A stretch of 64,000 bases of DNA from Dictyophora rubrovolvata (Eukaryota; Basidiomycota; Agaricomycetes; Phallales; Phallaceae), in NCBI GenBank assembly GCA_029959195.1, contig CP114122.1, positions 2,604,001 to 2,668,000 on the forward strand, written 5' to 3'. Within the stretch, counting starts at the first letter, position 1. The number at the start of each line of letters is the position of its first letter. Under the pieces are notes generated by a model. It was not told the DNA's origin. It saw nothing but the letters and a program-made list of their open reading frames with translations, and did not search any database. Positions 11,045 through 22,848 of the stretch are shown piece after piece. A program made the translations under genes and the position numbers.

Positions 11045-12635
11045 ATGTCCCCCGCAGTCGTCAACAAGAGAGTGTTATTCAACAAGGTTCCCGATGGTGA
11101 TTATATTGAATTCATATGCATTCTCGTCGACTAATACCTCTTCTGCCATGGCTAAGGATACCCGGAACTTGGGGTTACTCTAAAGCTTGATTCTACTTCC
11201 ACAATTGATTTAGACGCTCCTCTGGAAGGAGGAATCCTCGTTAAGACGAAAGCATTAGGTATTGATCCTTACATGAGAGGTCGAATGCGAAATCTTTCAG
11301 TGCAAACTTATGTTGTGAGCGTCTTGATCTAATCAAGTTGTTGTCTCGTGTATGAATACATACCTATAGGTCCCTTTCTCGTTGGGTGAACCGTAAGTTC
11401 ATCTAAAGTACTCTTCCGAACTGTTTACCTTGTTTTAGTGTAAGCAATTATGGCATTGGAGTTGTTATACGTTCCGAAAATCCTGAGTATAAAGTCGGGG
11501 ATCACTTATACGGTATTTTCAGTCAGTGTTCATTCCCATCACAACATGGTTTGGGGCTTTTTATGCTCCGTAGGCTTTCAGGAGTACTCGATATTCAAAG
11601 GATCTGTTTCCTATAGAATAATCAAGAACAAGGAAAATTTTCCTTGGAGTGTATATCTCGGAACTTTGGGAATGCCAGGTGACGACGATTTTGTTGCCTT
11701 CGATGGATTTGTCCCCACATGTTTTCATAGGCCAAACGGCGTACTTCGGCTGGACAGAGTATTCATATGCCAAGCCGGTATCGATTTCTTTATAAACTTC
11801 TTTTAAGAGCAGAGTGATTGATTTATACTAGGGCGAGACTGTTTTTGTAACTACCGCTGCTGGAACAGTAGGAGCGTAAGTTAATAAATTGCTTTTGCTT
11901 CAATCAGTCCAGGTCAATTGCCACTTAGAGGGGTTGTTCAGCTTGCTAAAGCCCAAGGATTGAAAGTGATTGCCTCTGCCGGGTCCGATGAAAAAGTGGA
12001 ATATGTCAAGAGCTTGGGGGCCGATGTTGCTTTCAATTACAAAACGAAAAACACTAGAGAAGCCTTGGCGGAACTTGGGCACGGAATTGATATCTTTTGG
12101 GATAATGTGCGTTTTTTTTTTTGCAATGAAAGGCATGTTATGGTGACGACGACTTGGACTAATTCATGAAGGTTGGAAGTGAGTGCATGGCTTTCCTATG
12201 GGGATGTCACGTTTTGATATCATTATGCTTCAGGCGAAACTCTTGAAGCTGCTATTGATGCTTTGAATCAGTTTGGACGTATAATTGTGTGTGGCGGAAT
12301 CGCCTCATACAATAATCCAAATCCATATGGTGTAAAAGTGAGATATAATTTATAATAAAGCTAATTACATATAAATGGCAACTCAATCGTCTCTTCAGAA
12401 TCTAATTCATATCATCTCCAAACGCCTAACAATCCATGGATTCATCGTCAACGATTTTCTAAAGGAGAGAGCGGAAGAGTTCTACTCTGAATTCCCTAAG
12501 CTAGTAGCTGAAGGAAAGATTCAACACAAAGAGCAGTTGTACTACGGCATCGAATCAGCGGAAAAGGGTCTCATAGATACATTGAAGGGCGATAACATCG
12601 CTAAGCCGGTTATCGTCTTAGATGGGTCTTTATAG
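11045..12635 (+). CDS. NADPH-dependent alkenal/enone reductase (MDR family)
   Basis: This is a zinc-independent medium-chain reductase of the leukotriene B4 12-hydroxydehydrogenase / alkenal double-bond reductase group. Such enzymes reduce the C=C bond of enals and enones using NADPH. The N-terminus is MSPAVVNKRVLFNKVPDG, then GGILVKTKALGIDPYMRGRM (the substrate-domain signature). The cofactor motif TTAAGTVGAGVVQLAKAQG follows, then IASAGSDEKVEYVKSLGADV, IDIFWDN-VGSE, and KRLTIHGFIVNDF. Many short introns split it. Between two introns is a 7-base exon, 12172-12178, coding the Val-Gly of the DNVGxE motif. The acceptor after the AAGTVGA exon is best placed at CTTAG, just before AGGGGTTG. It is closely similar to the gene at 25476-27173. 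It looks intact. Confidence 0.9.
12172..12178 (+). other. 7-base micro-exon
   Basis: GTTGGAA is flanked by an AG acceptor (…CATGAAG) and a GTGAGT donor. Its inclusion joins …DN to V-G-S-E-T in frame. The same 7-base exon (GTCGGAG) occurs at 26703-26709 in the paralogue. Confidence 0.8.
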
Positions 12636-13178
12636 AACTGATCGGGCAGGTTTGGCTCTTTACTCCGCTCGATATGTGTTATTTATTGTGTACCTGAAGA
12701 GAAATACATACTATTTCGTGTTTTATTCAGAGAATATTTTCTTTCGAGACGTCAGCCGCGGCTTCAATAAAATATGCCTATCTATGTGTTAGGTTTGCCA
12801 CCATTGTGCATTCGCGCATATTGTAATAAGGGTCCCGGTCGGTACCCGTTATAGTAGCAGGATACTACGTCATCCTTTGTTTGTAGGCCGTTGTTTTTTT
12901 TTCATCTCGCTTTATTTTAAATTACTATGCAGAATTTTGAGTATTATTCTGCCTCTCTCATTTATCTCTTACTCTCTGCGTGACGTTCGCGCGGACTTAC
13001 AACATGGACGCATACGGGCACAATTTCGCTATTCTAAGGGACAATTTTGACTAGTCACCGTGTGGTGTTGCTTTTGTACTATCCACATAAAATGTAACGA
13101 AGGTAGTCTCAGATTACATGCTAAGATGCGACGCGCAGCTTTTCTGAAGCAATTTTAAAGGTGTTTCATCGACTTTTG
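12636..13178. other. 3' flanks of convergent genes
   Basis: This is AT-rich sequence between the reductase stop (12635) and the stop of the convergent F-box-like gene (13179). No coding pattern is seen. Confidence 0.5.
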
Positions 13179-14333
13179 TTAGTCAAGACATTCATCTCCA
13201 GTGTAGAATTCGCCCCAACTGCCCGGCCCAGATTCTGCTTCCCAATCAACATCCACTTCCTCCTCCTCATATTGTCCGTTTTCATCCTTATCGTGGTAAT
13301 GGAACCATTCATCCTCCACATAGTTGCTCCACATACGACCGAATGACAGGCTGGGAAGTTCGACAGCGAGATGACGAATCAACTCTCCTATAGCGTATCC
13401 GCACGCTTCTTCCATATAAATATGCAGGTGCGTAAGTTTGTGCAGCTTCTCAATCATGGATGGTATCCCGTCCAAAGCATTACTGAAGTCAATCGGCCCG
13501 CGAGATTCACAATCATCGCAATCATCTTCGTCCGGTAGGAAGGGATAGTACAGAGATAGACGTTCGACGTTTTCGGGTAGAACACTCTCCACAAATTCTT
13601 GGAAGCCGTTGGGAGAGCCAGCAAAGATAACACAGCTTCGGAGGAGTGGGGCTGACGTGAAACTGTCGATTGGACAGTGACGTGTTGTAGAAAGATGAGT
13701 GAGACGGAGAAGAAGACTAGGATCCACAGGATAATCTGAGAAGAAAGACTTAAGTGATGGGAGTATGGCAGGTAGAGGTAAATCCTGTTTTGTCAGGTAT
13801 GGCTCGATAGGGTCGGATAAGTCTTGCAAGCGTAAGCACCTCAGCAGTGGATGCCTCCAGAAAAAAGAGGCTGCTATGCTGGCTTTTGTTTCAGGTGAGA
13901 CTTTGTCGAAAAGTATCAAAGGTCCTGTAAGAGTCAGCCTTTCTAGAGAAGGCCAAGTCGCATTCTCCAGCAAATGCCCATACGTGAACGTATAAGGTGA
14001 AAGCACATGAGGGGTTATGATCATAGCGAAATCGACCAGAGTAGAACAATTGCGAATCAATAAGTCCAAAGCCAATTTCAGACTTTTGTGATCCGGGGCC
14101 GTATCCTTGGAGCCAGTTCCAGTGACTGCAAGACAGCACGCTGTCAAGCACTGCAAAGAATTATCTTTGCGATTCAAGGTCTGGAATGTGGTTTGCGCGA
14201 AAAGTAGACGATGCATGGGCATAACAATCTTGTATAATTCGTGGCATGTTGAAGCAAGATGTAGCAAGTCCTGTTGAGTGTCCAGTGCGAGGACTACATG
14301 TTCTTTGAGCTCTTTGGAGAGTTTCTGTAGCAT
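13179..14333 (-). CDS. F-box-like protein, single exon
   Basis: This is a 384-aa intronless protein. The first 45 residues resemble an F-box: LSKELKEHVVLALDTQQDLLHLASTCHELYKIV. That motif would bind Skp1 in an SCF ubiquitin ligase. The rest is a leucine-rich, weakly repetitive region of the type found in Agaricomycete F-box proteins, for example SLERLTLTGPLILFD, LRCLRLQDLSDPIE and LSLYYPFLPDEDDCDDC. The C-terminus is acidic and aromatic (YHDKDENGQYEEEEVDVDWEAE). Both are inferred from pattern, and the target is unknown. The start at 14333 is the Met directly before the F-box. Confidence 0.8.
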   Translation of the reverse strand: MLQKLSKELKEHVVLALDTQQDLLHLASTCHELYKIVMPMHRLLFAQTTFQTLNRKDNSLQCLTACCLAVTGTGSKDTAPDHKSLKLALDLLIRNCSTLVDFAMIITPHVLSPYTFTYGHLLENATWPSLERLTLTGPLILFDKVSPETKASIAASFFWRHPLLRCLRLQDLSDPIEPYLTKQDLPLPAILPSLKSFFSDYPVDPSLLLRLTHLSTTRHCPIDSFTSAPLLRSCVIFAGSPNGFQEFVESVLPENVERLSLYYPFLPDEDDCDDCESRGPIDFSNALDGIPSMIEKLHKLTHLHIYMEEACGYAIGELIRHLAVELPSLSFGRMWSNYVEDEWFHYHDKDENGQYEEEEVDVDWEAESGPGSWGEFYTGDECLD

Positions 14334-14786
14334 TGTTTTGCCTTTGGCGGAGCTGGAGTTTTCGAAGCGGACAAAACTTAAAAGCTATTAAAATATGCTT
14401 GAGATTCTCAAAGAGTCTAGCTTCAAGTGCCGATGAAAAAACTCAATAAACGTTCAACTTACAGTCAGAAAATAAAGATGGGAAGAAAGAAAAAAAGATT
14501 GCAGTTTGGTACCAGTCTCAGCGTAAGTAGGCGCCTGCATATTTATAGACAAACCTCGGACCATATTAAAATACTAATATGATAATTAAAAAGAGATGTT
14601 ATCGCTCGTTTTGGGCGATTAAATTGAGGTGAAAAACTGAGATTTGCAATACAAAATTTACTGGAATTTCGCAACGCTATACTTGTCCGTAGGTTAACTT
14701 AATACAGTTACTGATAAAAGTGCGTGTTGAACTACATTTCCTGTGTATATTTATAAAACCCATTGTACAGGCCTTCCTCTTTACCT
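14334..14786. other. Promoter of the F-box gene and 3' flank of the FMO gene
   Basis: This is about 450 bases of AT-rich sequence between two minus-strand genes. No ORF or repeat is supported. Confidence 0.5.
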
Positions 14787-17264
14787 TTAATGACTGTAAA
14801 ACGATGGATCATTGAATTTATTCAAGAACGACCTAACACAGATAGACTCACTCAATGAAATATGTGACGAATACATGCGACACATGGGAAGGTTTCCAGT
14901 TATAAGGAAGAGATTCGGCAAACCGCATTCTCTATATGCCCCTTCCAGCTCGCCTTCGCTGGACAGTTTGAAGGGCTGAAGCTTTTGATAAAGTTCAGGT
15001 GCCAGAATATGGGTTAAGCAACTTGTGGGTCCGGTCACTCTAGATAACGGTGGTGCGGTGAGAGATAAAAAAGCGCATTTGGTTTTTAAACCTTACCCAG
15101 TGGCAAATATAACGATGTCAGCATCCAATGTTGATCCATCTTCGAAAGTCATTCCATTGGACGTGAATTCCCCGATCGACCCGGATTTCAACTTGATTTT
15201 CTTGTCAATTATCAACTGACTTGCCCCCGTGTCTTGGAATTTTGAGCAACGAAAAAAAATAAACAAACTAACGACTTCAAAGATGGGTGTTTGTATGACT
15301 TACCGATGTAGAACCCTCCCAGTCTTTGAAAAGCTATAGAAACGAAACCTGAGCGGTCAATGCCATGGTTGATTTTAAATCCAGTATTTTCCAAAGCATC
15401 GTAGAATGGCCTATGTCACAAGCACACAAGTGAGTAAATTTGAATAGCAAGCTTAAAAAAATGTTCACTTGTGAATCTGGATAACTCTTTGCATGGCTAG
15501 TGTCTGGAACTTTTTCGCAACGAGCAGGGGAAGTGAATGTGCGTGTAGATCCTTAATTTCTACGGGCATGTCATTCTCTATTGCCCCGGCTATAGTCCGG
15601 TAGAAGTCAGCGAACAACGATATTTTGAAAAAAATGAAACGATACTGACGTCCCATATAGGCTTTAATTCCGTCAGGACTTCTTATAACACATGTTGAAG
15701 ATCGTTGGACCTAGTCAAATCGTGCGTAAGCCCCTGATAGCAATCGACGAGGCAGAATAACAATCACCATAGTGACATCAATACCATGTTCGCAGTGATC
15801 TTGAGCAATATCATGACCTAGGATGAACATTTGTCAACGACGAAACCTTCCCTTTCGAAGCCTAATATACGTACCGGCATTGGCAGAACCAATGACTACC
15901 ACCCTCTTCCCGACATGTTCTTTAGTATTCTTGTACGTATAGGCATGCATCATTTTCCCAGTGAATTTATCCTACAAAAAGAAAATCATGAAATGAGACG
16001 GCGTTCCTGTTTTCTTCAGCGAAGAACTTGCCATTCCTGGGATATCAGGAGTGTACGGATCTCCAAAGCCCAAGGCTGTCACGAGGTATTTGGAATGAAA
16101 CACACGGTTAGTTCCATCAGCTTTAGTGACGTGTATAATCCATTTGTCGTGGACATCGTCTCTTTCGGCTTTGGTTACCGTCGTGGAAGTCCACACGTTG
16201 AGATCCAACGCTTTCGCGTACAGATCCAACCAGTCAGCATACTGTTTGATTGGTATAAGCTAATGAAGTTCGGAGAAGTCTAGAAGATACCTTGGCCATG
16301 GGCGTAAACAGAGGCCAATCAGATGGATACCTATTTAAACGAAAAGTTAGGAGGTCATCCATACCACTTGGTGTTTCGACGAACTGAAGATACGGCGACG
16401 AAGCCATCCCTAGGGAGCCATCGCGGGTTGAATCAGAACGTCATGACAAGAAGAAATGACTCACAAGAAAAGTCAAAAAGAGTTAAACAATCATAGCGAT
16501 TTCTCCAATTACCTCCTACTCTAGGGTTCCTCTCTATGATGAGATATGGTATATCCTTTGCCTTTAATCGTGCGCCGACATCGCAACCTGCATGTCCACT
16601 CCCCACAATAATAACGAGGATCTTCATTCTCGAACGCAACTTCCTTTTCGCGTTGTTCGAGGTAGTTTCCGAGTGCAAGTCTACGATTCTGACCAACTTT
16701 GTCTGGGCACCCTTTAATTTGGTCAAGGTTTGTGAAAAGAGTGTAGACCTTCCACTCGACCTCATTCTCAAATGGAACGGGGATAAGTCTTGCAATTCCA
16801 GTGCAGCTACCCGCAGCGGTATCAAACTCGAAAGGAATATTGATCATAAAGAGTATGGGGGAGGGATTAAACTTGGTAGGGAGCATATCCCTGTTCTTCG
16901 AAAGGCGCAAATTCGAGATTTGAACCTTTTCCAAACGGGCTTTGAGCATATTGCGAACATTCTCTACTTTGAAAATGGTGTTGAAATCCCATGTAAGAGC
17001 AAGAAGATCTCTCCATAGACACTCCGAGTAGAACAATGTAGCAACTGAGTCAACGTCATTGGCGGAGATGGCATCGGAAAAGCGTTTGATGAAGGAAGTC
17101 GCTATTTTTTGTACATCCTCGTCTGTTACAGTCATAGGATCGTTTATACCTAGCCTGGAGAGAAAAGGGAGGGTTATCTTATCATCCAGAGGTGTTAATC
17201 CCATCGCGTCCAGTAGATATTGTCCAGAAAAGACCGGTGTTATCGATGTCTCAACCCACTTCAA
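14787..17264 (-). CDS. Flavin-containing monooxygenase with NTF2-like N-terminus
   Basis: This is a class B flavoprotein monooxygenase that uses FAD and NADPH to oxygenate small substrates, by Baeyer-Villiger or heteroatom oxidation. Residues of about 35-150 form an NTF2/SnoaL-like region (FSDAISANDVDSVATLF…WRDLLALTWDFNTIF), a common N-terminal extension in fungal members. The FAD motif is VGSGHAGCDVGARLKAKD followed by ERNPRVGGNWRNRYD. A later exon carries PYLQYPSDWPLFTPMAKYADW. The family fingerprint FxGxxxHxxxY appears as KFTGKMMHAYTYK, and the NADPH motif is VVVIGSANAGHD. The C-terminal exon (PNLFLITGNLPMCRMYSSH…) ends at 14787. There are many short introns. One borders at CTTCA|GTTCGT and ends TTAAATAG, which restores the usual spacing. 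It appears intact; the substrate is unknown. Confidence 0.88.
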
Positions 17265-17649
17265 TATATACCACGGAATGCTCGGGCATTTGAGACCGTA
17301 CTACACCGCTACGGTGTCTGTGCGGTAGGCGCTGAATATACGAGACATATGTTTAGAAATATAGGGAAAAAATAACATTGTTCACTCGAGTCTCTCCTCT
17401 CGCTAAAAATGCCATGATTCTCGTTTGTATGAAGTGTTCAAGTGACTGCCCCAGGTCACCGACTGTCACATGTATCACGCCAGTCAAGCACAGCAAGGCG
17501 GAAGTTGCCGACGGCAAGTGGACGCGCGTCTTACGTTAACGTTGCCAGCGATAAAATACCGAAAGCCAACGAATCCATTCGGCATGAATTGAATGAAAAA
17601 GAATGTCCTAAACCTATATATGAGGCAGATATCTTAGCCTCTCTTTACT
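17265..17649. other. Divergent promoter region
   Basis: This region separates the minus-strand FMO start (17264) and the plus-strand small protein start (17650). An ORF at 17442-17672 shows no domain and overlaps the next start. It is probably regulatory sequence only. Confidence 0.5.
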
Positions 17650-18117
17650 ATGCATCCCTATCCAGGTTATAATTACATCTATCCACATCGCCACAGAATG
17701 TCTAGCAGATTGCTATGGTTCTTTTTTGGTGGCCTGGCTGCGACAGTCTGGATGAAGGGAAAACAAGACTGTAGAATTAAATACGATCGCGAAAGACACA
17801 CTAATGAGAATTGGGATGAACGACGAGCGCAGCTCAATTCCATACGCGATAGAGCCGCTGATTCGGTAAGCACGATGTATGTTTCTAAACACTAAAATTA
17901 ACTTCTCTCTTCACTTCAAAGGCTGTTGAGTTTTCCGAGGCCGCCTTGGACTCAGTTTCCACTACTGTGGAGATATTGAAACAGGTTCGTATAATCATTG
18001 CTTAGGGACGTATATATGTATTTTTACATGGAGCTCCACTCTTGTTAGAAACTGGCTCAACATCGTGCATCGTCGTCTCAAAACAACTCGCCGACCGACC
18101 CCAAAGGAGACTTGTAA
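17650..18117 (+). CDS. Small single-pass membrane-anchored protein
   Basis: This is a short protein of about 115 aa in three exons. The first ends at …DRAADS|GTAAGC, the second codes AVEFSEAALDSVSTTVEILKQ, and the third codes KLAQHRASSSQNNS…KGDL to TAA at 18115-18117. A short hydrophobic segment (SSRLLWFFFGGLAATVWM) near the N-terminus would anchor it. A charged region (ERRAQLNSIRDRAAD) and an amphipathic helix follow. Similar small proteins with an SRLLWF…G segment and a helix ending in K/RLAxHR are common in Agaricomycetes and have no known function. A Met at 17698 (MSSRLLWF) is an alternative start and would make a tidier anchor. Confidence 0.7.
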
Positions 18118-18908
18118 TTCCCATTGACCGATTTTGCAAAATTGCCTTATTTTATCATTTCCTTTTGTCAGCGAAATACTGTAATCTTGTACATACTGTT
18201 TATTGCCGAACCCACGCTCAACTTCTGTGTGCTTTATAACACTTTTGACGTAGTCAAGCATAAAACCAGTACTTTTGATGTCTATATCCGGTCACACACA
18301 AGTCACAGTCACTAAGCAACTATAGTCACGTTGGTTTATACTCCGAGTGAGGTAAGAGTGAGGTACGATCCTTTTTTTGGACTTTTATCAACACATTTAC
18401 GTAGCTATTATTCTTTGGGACCTGGATAACTACCAAATTCCAAAGCTTATTATAGCTAATTAGGCATAATAGAATCAAATTTGTATAAGTTTTTAATCAA
18501 GGGGATACTAAAATCTCGAATACAAACCACACGAACGCTAATTTGGACTCATCAGGTGTAGTCTTTTAGATTTTTTTAGACATCTCATTGTCTTCAAGAC
18601 TAGGGTTTCGTGTCGTCGCAACCGAGAGATCTTCTGCCTCTCTTTCAGACCCGGATGTCGTAACTCCATCCGACACATCCGACACGGTGTGGGACTCGTA
18701 GGCTTGAGACCGTACTAGAAAATGGCCAAATCAGATTCTCCTTCAGTGTGTTCTCTTCCTCGTTTTCGTCCTCATCCTCCAGCCACTCTTTCACATTCCC
18801 AGAGCCAATATGTCAATCCGGCCTTCCATCACCAACTCATCTTCAGACTCGTCGACTTTTGCGCTTTCAGCCCCGACAAAGCCTGCACGCTTCCCCCGGA
18901 TGACCAAA
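18118..18908. other. Intergenic, no supported gene
   Basis: This sequence lies between two convergent genes. Plus-strand frames from 18722 are antisense to the acidic protein's exon or have no domain. I see no repeat. Confidence 0.45.
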
Positions 18909-20366
18909 TCAAATCTTCCATCCGATTTGATCCCCCTGCTCTTCTGCGACCTCCGTGTCGCTTGAAGCGTATGTATCATCTTCCTCTTCCCAGTCTTCTT
19001 CGGCATCACGGTAGACCTGAAGAAACAACCTCGCATCCTCACTTTCATCTTCATCATTTTCCTCGTCTTCATTCCACTCGGACTCTGACTCTGAAACCGG
19101 ATCTGAAACCGAAACCGAAACCGAAGCTCCACCTCGCCTGCCCCACCAGAGGTCCCATCCAATTTCACCCTCATAAGGATCCCATTGACCACCATATCCA
19201 TATCCATATCCACTTGTATAATTGCGATCAGTGTTAGCATCATCATCGTCTTCCTCAAACATCCTACGCCAGGGGTTGGGTTCAGCAAACATGTTGAGGA
19301 CGTCTTCTACCGTCGTAATTTCTTCCTTTCCTTTGTCCTTTCCACGGATCGGGTTGGGAGGCTCACGAGCCACGGATGGTACCTTCGATTGTATAGGAAG
19401 AGTAGGATCAACGCCTTTCTCATCAGACTCTGCGTCAATGTCATGTGTCTTTGAAAACAGGCCTATGGTATATGTGTTTGTCCAGTCGTCGACTTCTTCG
19501 CCCTCATCTTCGTCCTTGTCATTTTTCTTTAATTCAGCCACCGCCTTCGAAGCCTGAGCCGATACGTTCGGCTTCATGGGACAAACCCGTTTGTGACGCT
19601 CACCGCTATCAACAGTCGCGAATTCGTTACGTTCAACAATTTCGCTCTCTGGGAGGAATACATAGAAGCTGTGTTAAAAAAAAGGGAGGTTTACATTTTT
19701 AGTTGCTATTTTCTCTGACGTAATACACGAGAAATACCTGTCAAAGTCGGGGTTTTCGGGAGGCAATGGCCACTGGGGATTATCAAGAAATTCCTCTTCC
19801 AGCCCTACATACTGATCGAAGGATTTCATTTTAAGTTCGAAATTAAACTCATGCGCGGCGTTCACATTGGCTTTTAAATCCTCTGGAATTTCAATATCCT
19901 CGATTTCAGGCTTGAAACTAGAGCAACTGCGGTGTGGTGTTGGTGGATTTGAATGTCTGTTTGAATAGAGGAATGACTACGCACCTGCTTTCGCAGTGAG
20001 GATATGGATGGGAACATTGGAGTGCGGGTATAACTGCCGGACGCGCATCCGCTTTGAAAACCGATCTGCGAGTTGAATGCGGTATCAGATAATTTTATTC
20101 GCTAAATAATTAAACGCGCATAAGCTCACTCCAGAGGTACGGGTTGCTCGTACACAAGATTGGTTGGGTCCTTACGTCTTAGATATTGCGACATAAAATC
20201 ATCTTTTTCTTGGGGTTCGACTCGAAGTTGCCTGTAGTATAAGAGGGGTGAAATGTCGACAATTAGTATACAAGCGTATAAGCGAAGCATCTCACCAGTC
20301 AGTCAATGTGTTACTTGAGCGCACCAATGAGAGCGAAAAGTCGGAGACAGCCTTGTTAGTCGTCAT
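18909..20366 (-). CDS. Acidic protein of unknown function
   Basis: No family is recognised. I read several exons from ATG 20366: MTTNKAVSDFSLSLVR…LTDW, then QLRVEPQEKDDFMSQYLRRK, then VFKADARPAVIPALQCSHPYP, then SFKPEIEDIEIPEDLKANV…NPQWPLPPENPDFD, and a last long exon from about 19640 to 18909. The final part is strongly acidic (EEDDDDAN, ESEWNEDEENDEDESED, EEDWEEEDD) and has a Ser-Val repeat (ASVSVSVSDPVSESESE). A Pro/Trp patch FAEPNPWRRMF sits before it. No signal peptide or membrane segment is seen. The internal exon borders are approximate. An acidic tail like this could bind basic partners such as histones, but nothing shows that here. Confidence 0.6.
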
Positions 20367-20711
20367 AGTATTTTGAATATGAACACGTGAAGTAATGAAC
20401 GATCGCAGAAACGAAAAGTATGTAAACGGAGGGATCTACAGGGTTTATATGCAAGAAAAGTCATTGGACGAACCAGCTCATAACTGTGGGTTTAATTGGA
20501 CATAGTTACTAATCAGACAAGCCCGACGTCCACAATGTGACCTTGTCCACTACCTCAGGCTTATGGATTGCTGTCTTCGGCCACCCCTCACAAGCAAAAA
20601 GTCAACTTGCGAGATAATGTGGTCGTTCTGTCGACATTTGTCTCATCATCCCAACAATCAACGTGAACTTCTGTATAAACACCAATATCTACATAAATAT
20701 AGGTCCGGAAT

Positions 20712-22782
20712 TCAGTAGTAACTTCGAAGGAAGCTCTCCCAAAGGTTGGATTTAGGAATGACAACATATTCGAATGGTTCAGGATGGCTTTGGTAGTCGG
20801 TCAAAGCCTGAAACTGAGAAAGAAACCTCAAAGCTCACGTTATGAGTTCACCAACAAATTTCGCTGAAGGAATAACAGGCTTTCCGGCTTTGATAATCGG
20901 TTTGAAGTCAAAAACAGTGATCAATGCGGCGGACGCTAGCCATAGCATTGCGGTGGCCAAATGCACACCTGGACAACTCCTGATATATGCGCAATCAGAA
21001 ATAAATACTCATTCAATGGCTTTCAGGAAGAAAAACAAACCTGCGGCCGTATCCAAACATGAATTCTGTTGGGTCCCTTTGTTTCCGCGTACCATCTGCG
21101 TTAAATTCCAGGAAGCGTTCCGGTAGAAATTTGTCTGGATCTGGATACAATTTTTCATCCCGATGGAAAAGTCTTTAAATCAAAAATTTAGAAACGTATG
21201 CGTTTCCCGGAGCAAAAACAGAAAGCACATGTTATTCGCTAAAAGAATGCTCCCTTTAGGAATGAAATAACCATTGTGAATATCGTCTTCTCGCGCCACG
21301 TGTTGAAGACCTGGAAGAACAAAAATTGAAAGGTATAAGTACAGCTAAAGAACGATACTTTTACCTAAAGGGCCTATTGTGTAACAACGATGAATCTCCA
21401 TGCACAGCGCTTCGAAATATGGAAGATGGGGGCGATCGGCCAGAGTTGGTAAACGATCATTTCCAATGACAGTTTGAAACTCCTCTTGGGCCTTCAGCAA
21501 TTCGGGGGTGTGCCTCACTATGGCCAACAGGAAGCATGATAGCGCACCGGCGGTCTGCATAATTCCATTCGACCATATTTAACACCGCGGTATCGATTTA
21601 CTCACAGTATGCGCGCCACCTGTGGTGTCCATGTTAGTATTCGTATGTTGAAAAGAGAAAAGAAAACATACCGGCGTAGATTGCACCTGCCGACCATTGT
21701 ATAATCTTTTCCTCTTTCGCCGAGAATTCCCCCTTTTCTAATATGTTCGTAAGGAAACAAGGCCGAGCAGTCCCCAATTTCTGAAAAGTTGCATTTGAGA
21801 TGAGTGTTGGAGAATGAAAGTGCTCGTACCATTTGTTCCCTTGTCCAATTATAGGGGCGTTTCAACATTTCATCCAGGGTTTGGCGGTATTTCATAGCTT
21901 TTGTCTTCCAACTTGCGCCAGGAAACCAACTTGGAATAAGCTCAACTTTGAAGGAATCTCAATCAACGAGTTCAAATAACATAAAATGAAATTCGCAGCC
22001 TTACGCAGAGGAAAAAAGTCGACGGCAAAAGCTCCGCTTTGAGTTACTTCCCCGAAATTATCCATCGCTTCAGTGACTATTTTGATGAGTAAATCATCAT
22101 CATCGGCTACTTTATATCCATAAACAAGCATCAAAACAACAGATCCGGCATAGCTATGTCAGAACGTAATTAGGAAGATTTCTATACTCTTCAATTGCGA
22201 AACACTTACAGTTGAAAAAATTCTAGCTGCTTTTCCGGATTGTTCAGCAAGCGGGGCAAAAGTTTCTTGATTTCTTCATTGATCACACTCTCGAACCCTT
22301 CAATCTTAGAACGGGTACCGAGAAAGTTGGATATATATCTCCTCTGCTCTAACCAAACATCGTCGAATGGCCTTAAAGCAGGACCGTCTTCCCAACCGAC
22401 CAGTTTACCAGCCATCATGAGCGCCGGACGCTCGCTGTATAAACGACTCTTGGATCCCAGTATCTCATTCACATATTTAAGATCGTTGAGGATGATAATA
22501 TGGTGGCCTAGGACCTCGACGTGTACGATGTTACCTAGTAGAAAGTGACCACGTTACAGGTCTTGCAAAGAAAAAAGAAGGCAACGGACCATATGTTTTG
22601 GCCCATTGTCCAAACGTCTTGTATGTTTTTGACTTGGGCATGTCTTGAAGATTTCCGATTAATGGAAGTGGTTTTGGACCTGGTGGAAAAGGGGCCGGCT
22701 GCAATTTCCTCAGGATTTTGTTGTAAAGCAAAAGTGATGAAGAAATAGCGATGGATAGATATAAGATACCGGTTGAACTCAT
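20712..22782 (-). CDS. Cytochrome P450, OrdA-like clan
   Basis: This is a membrane-anchored heme monooxygenase. From ATG 22782 it begins with a hydrophobic anchor (ILYLSIAISSSLLLY) and a proline hinge (PAPFPPGPKPLPLIGNL). Later motifs are the I-helix AGGAHTTAGA, the K-helix ExxR (MEIHR), PERFLEF, and the heme signature FGYGRRSCPG near 21040-20970. I read 11 exons, including a 14-base exon at 21606-21619 that codes most of AGGAHT. The last exon reads HPEPFEYVVIPKSN and ends at TGA 20712-20714, after an intron GTGAGC…CCAAAG. The I-helix acid residue is His. A TATA-like element lies at 22841-22848, about 60 bases upstream. The substrate is unknown; the layout resembles O-methylsterigmatocystin oxidoreductase-like P450s. 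It is paralogous to the gene at 56375-58449. Confidence 0.9.
21606..21619 (-). other. 14-base P450 exon
   Basis: GTGGCGCGCATACT on the minus strand is flanked by CACAG and GTGAGT. It encodes the core of the I-helix oxygen-activation motif (GGAHT). A matching 14-base exon lies at 57529-57542 in the second P450. Confidence 0.8.
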
Positions 22783-22840
22783 GGTTTGAGAGATGCTGGA
22801 CGAAGAAAAGCAAAGTTGGGACACACCACACTCGTACATA

Positions 22841-22848
22841 AATATATA
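22841..22848 (-). promoter_or_regulatory. TATA-like element of the P450
   Basis: TATATATT on the minus strand lies about 60 bases upstream of the P450 ATG at 22782. Confidence 0.5.

Noticed and set aside
18722-19237. 171-codon plus-strand ORF
   Set aside because: It is antisense to the acidic exon of the 18909-20366 gene. Its His/Pro/Leu bias mirrors the Asp/Glu codons on the other strand.
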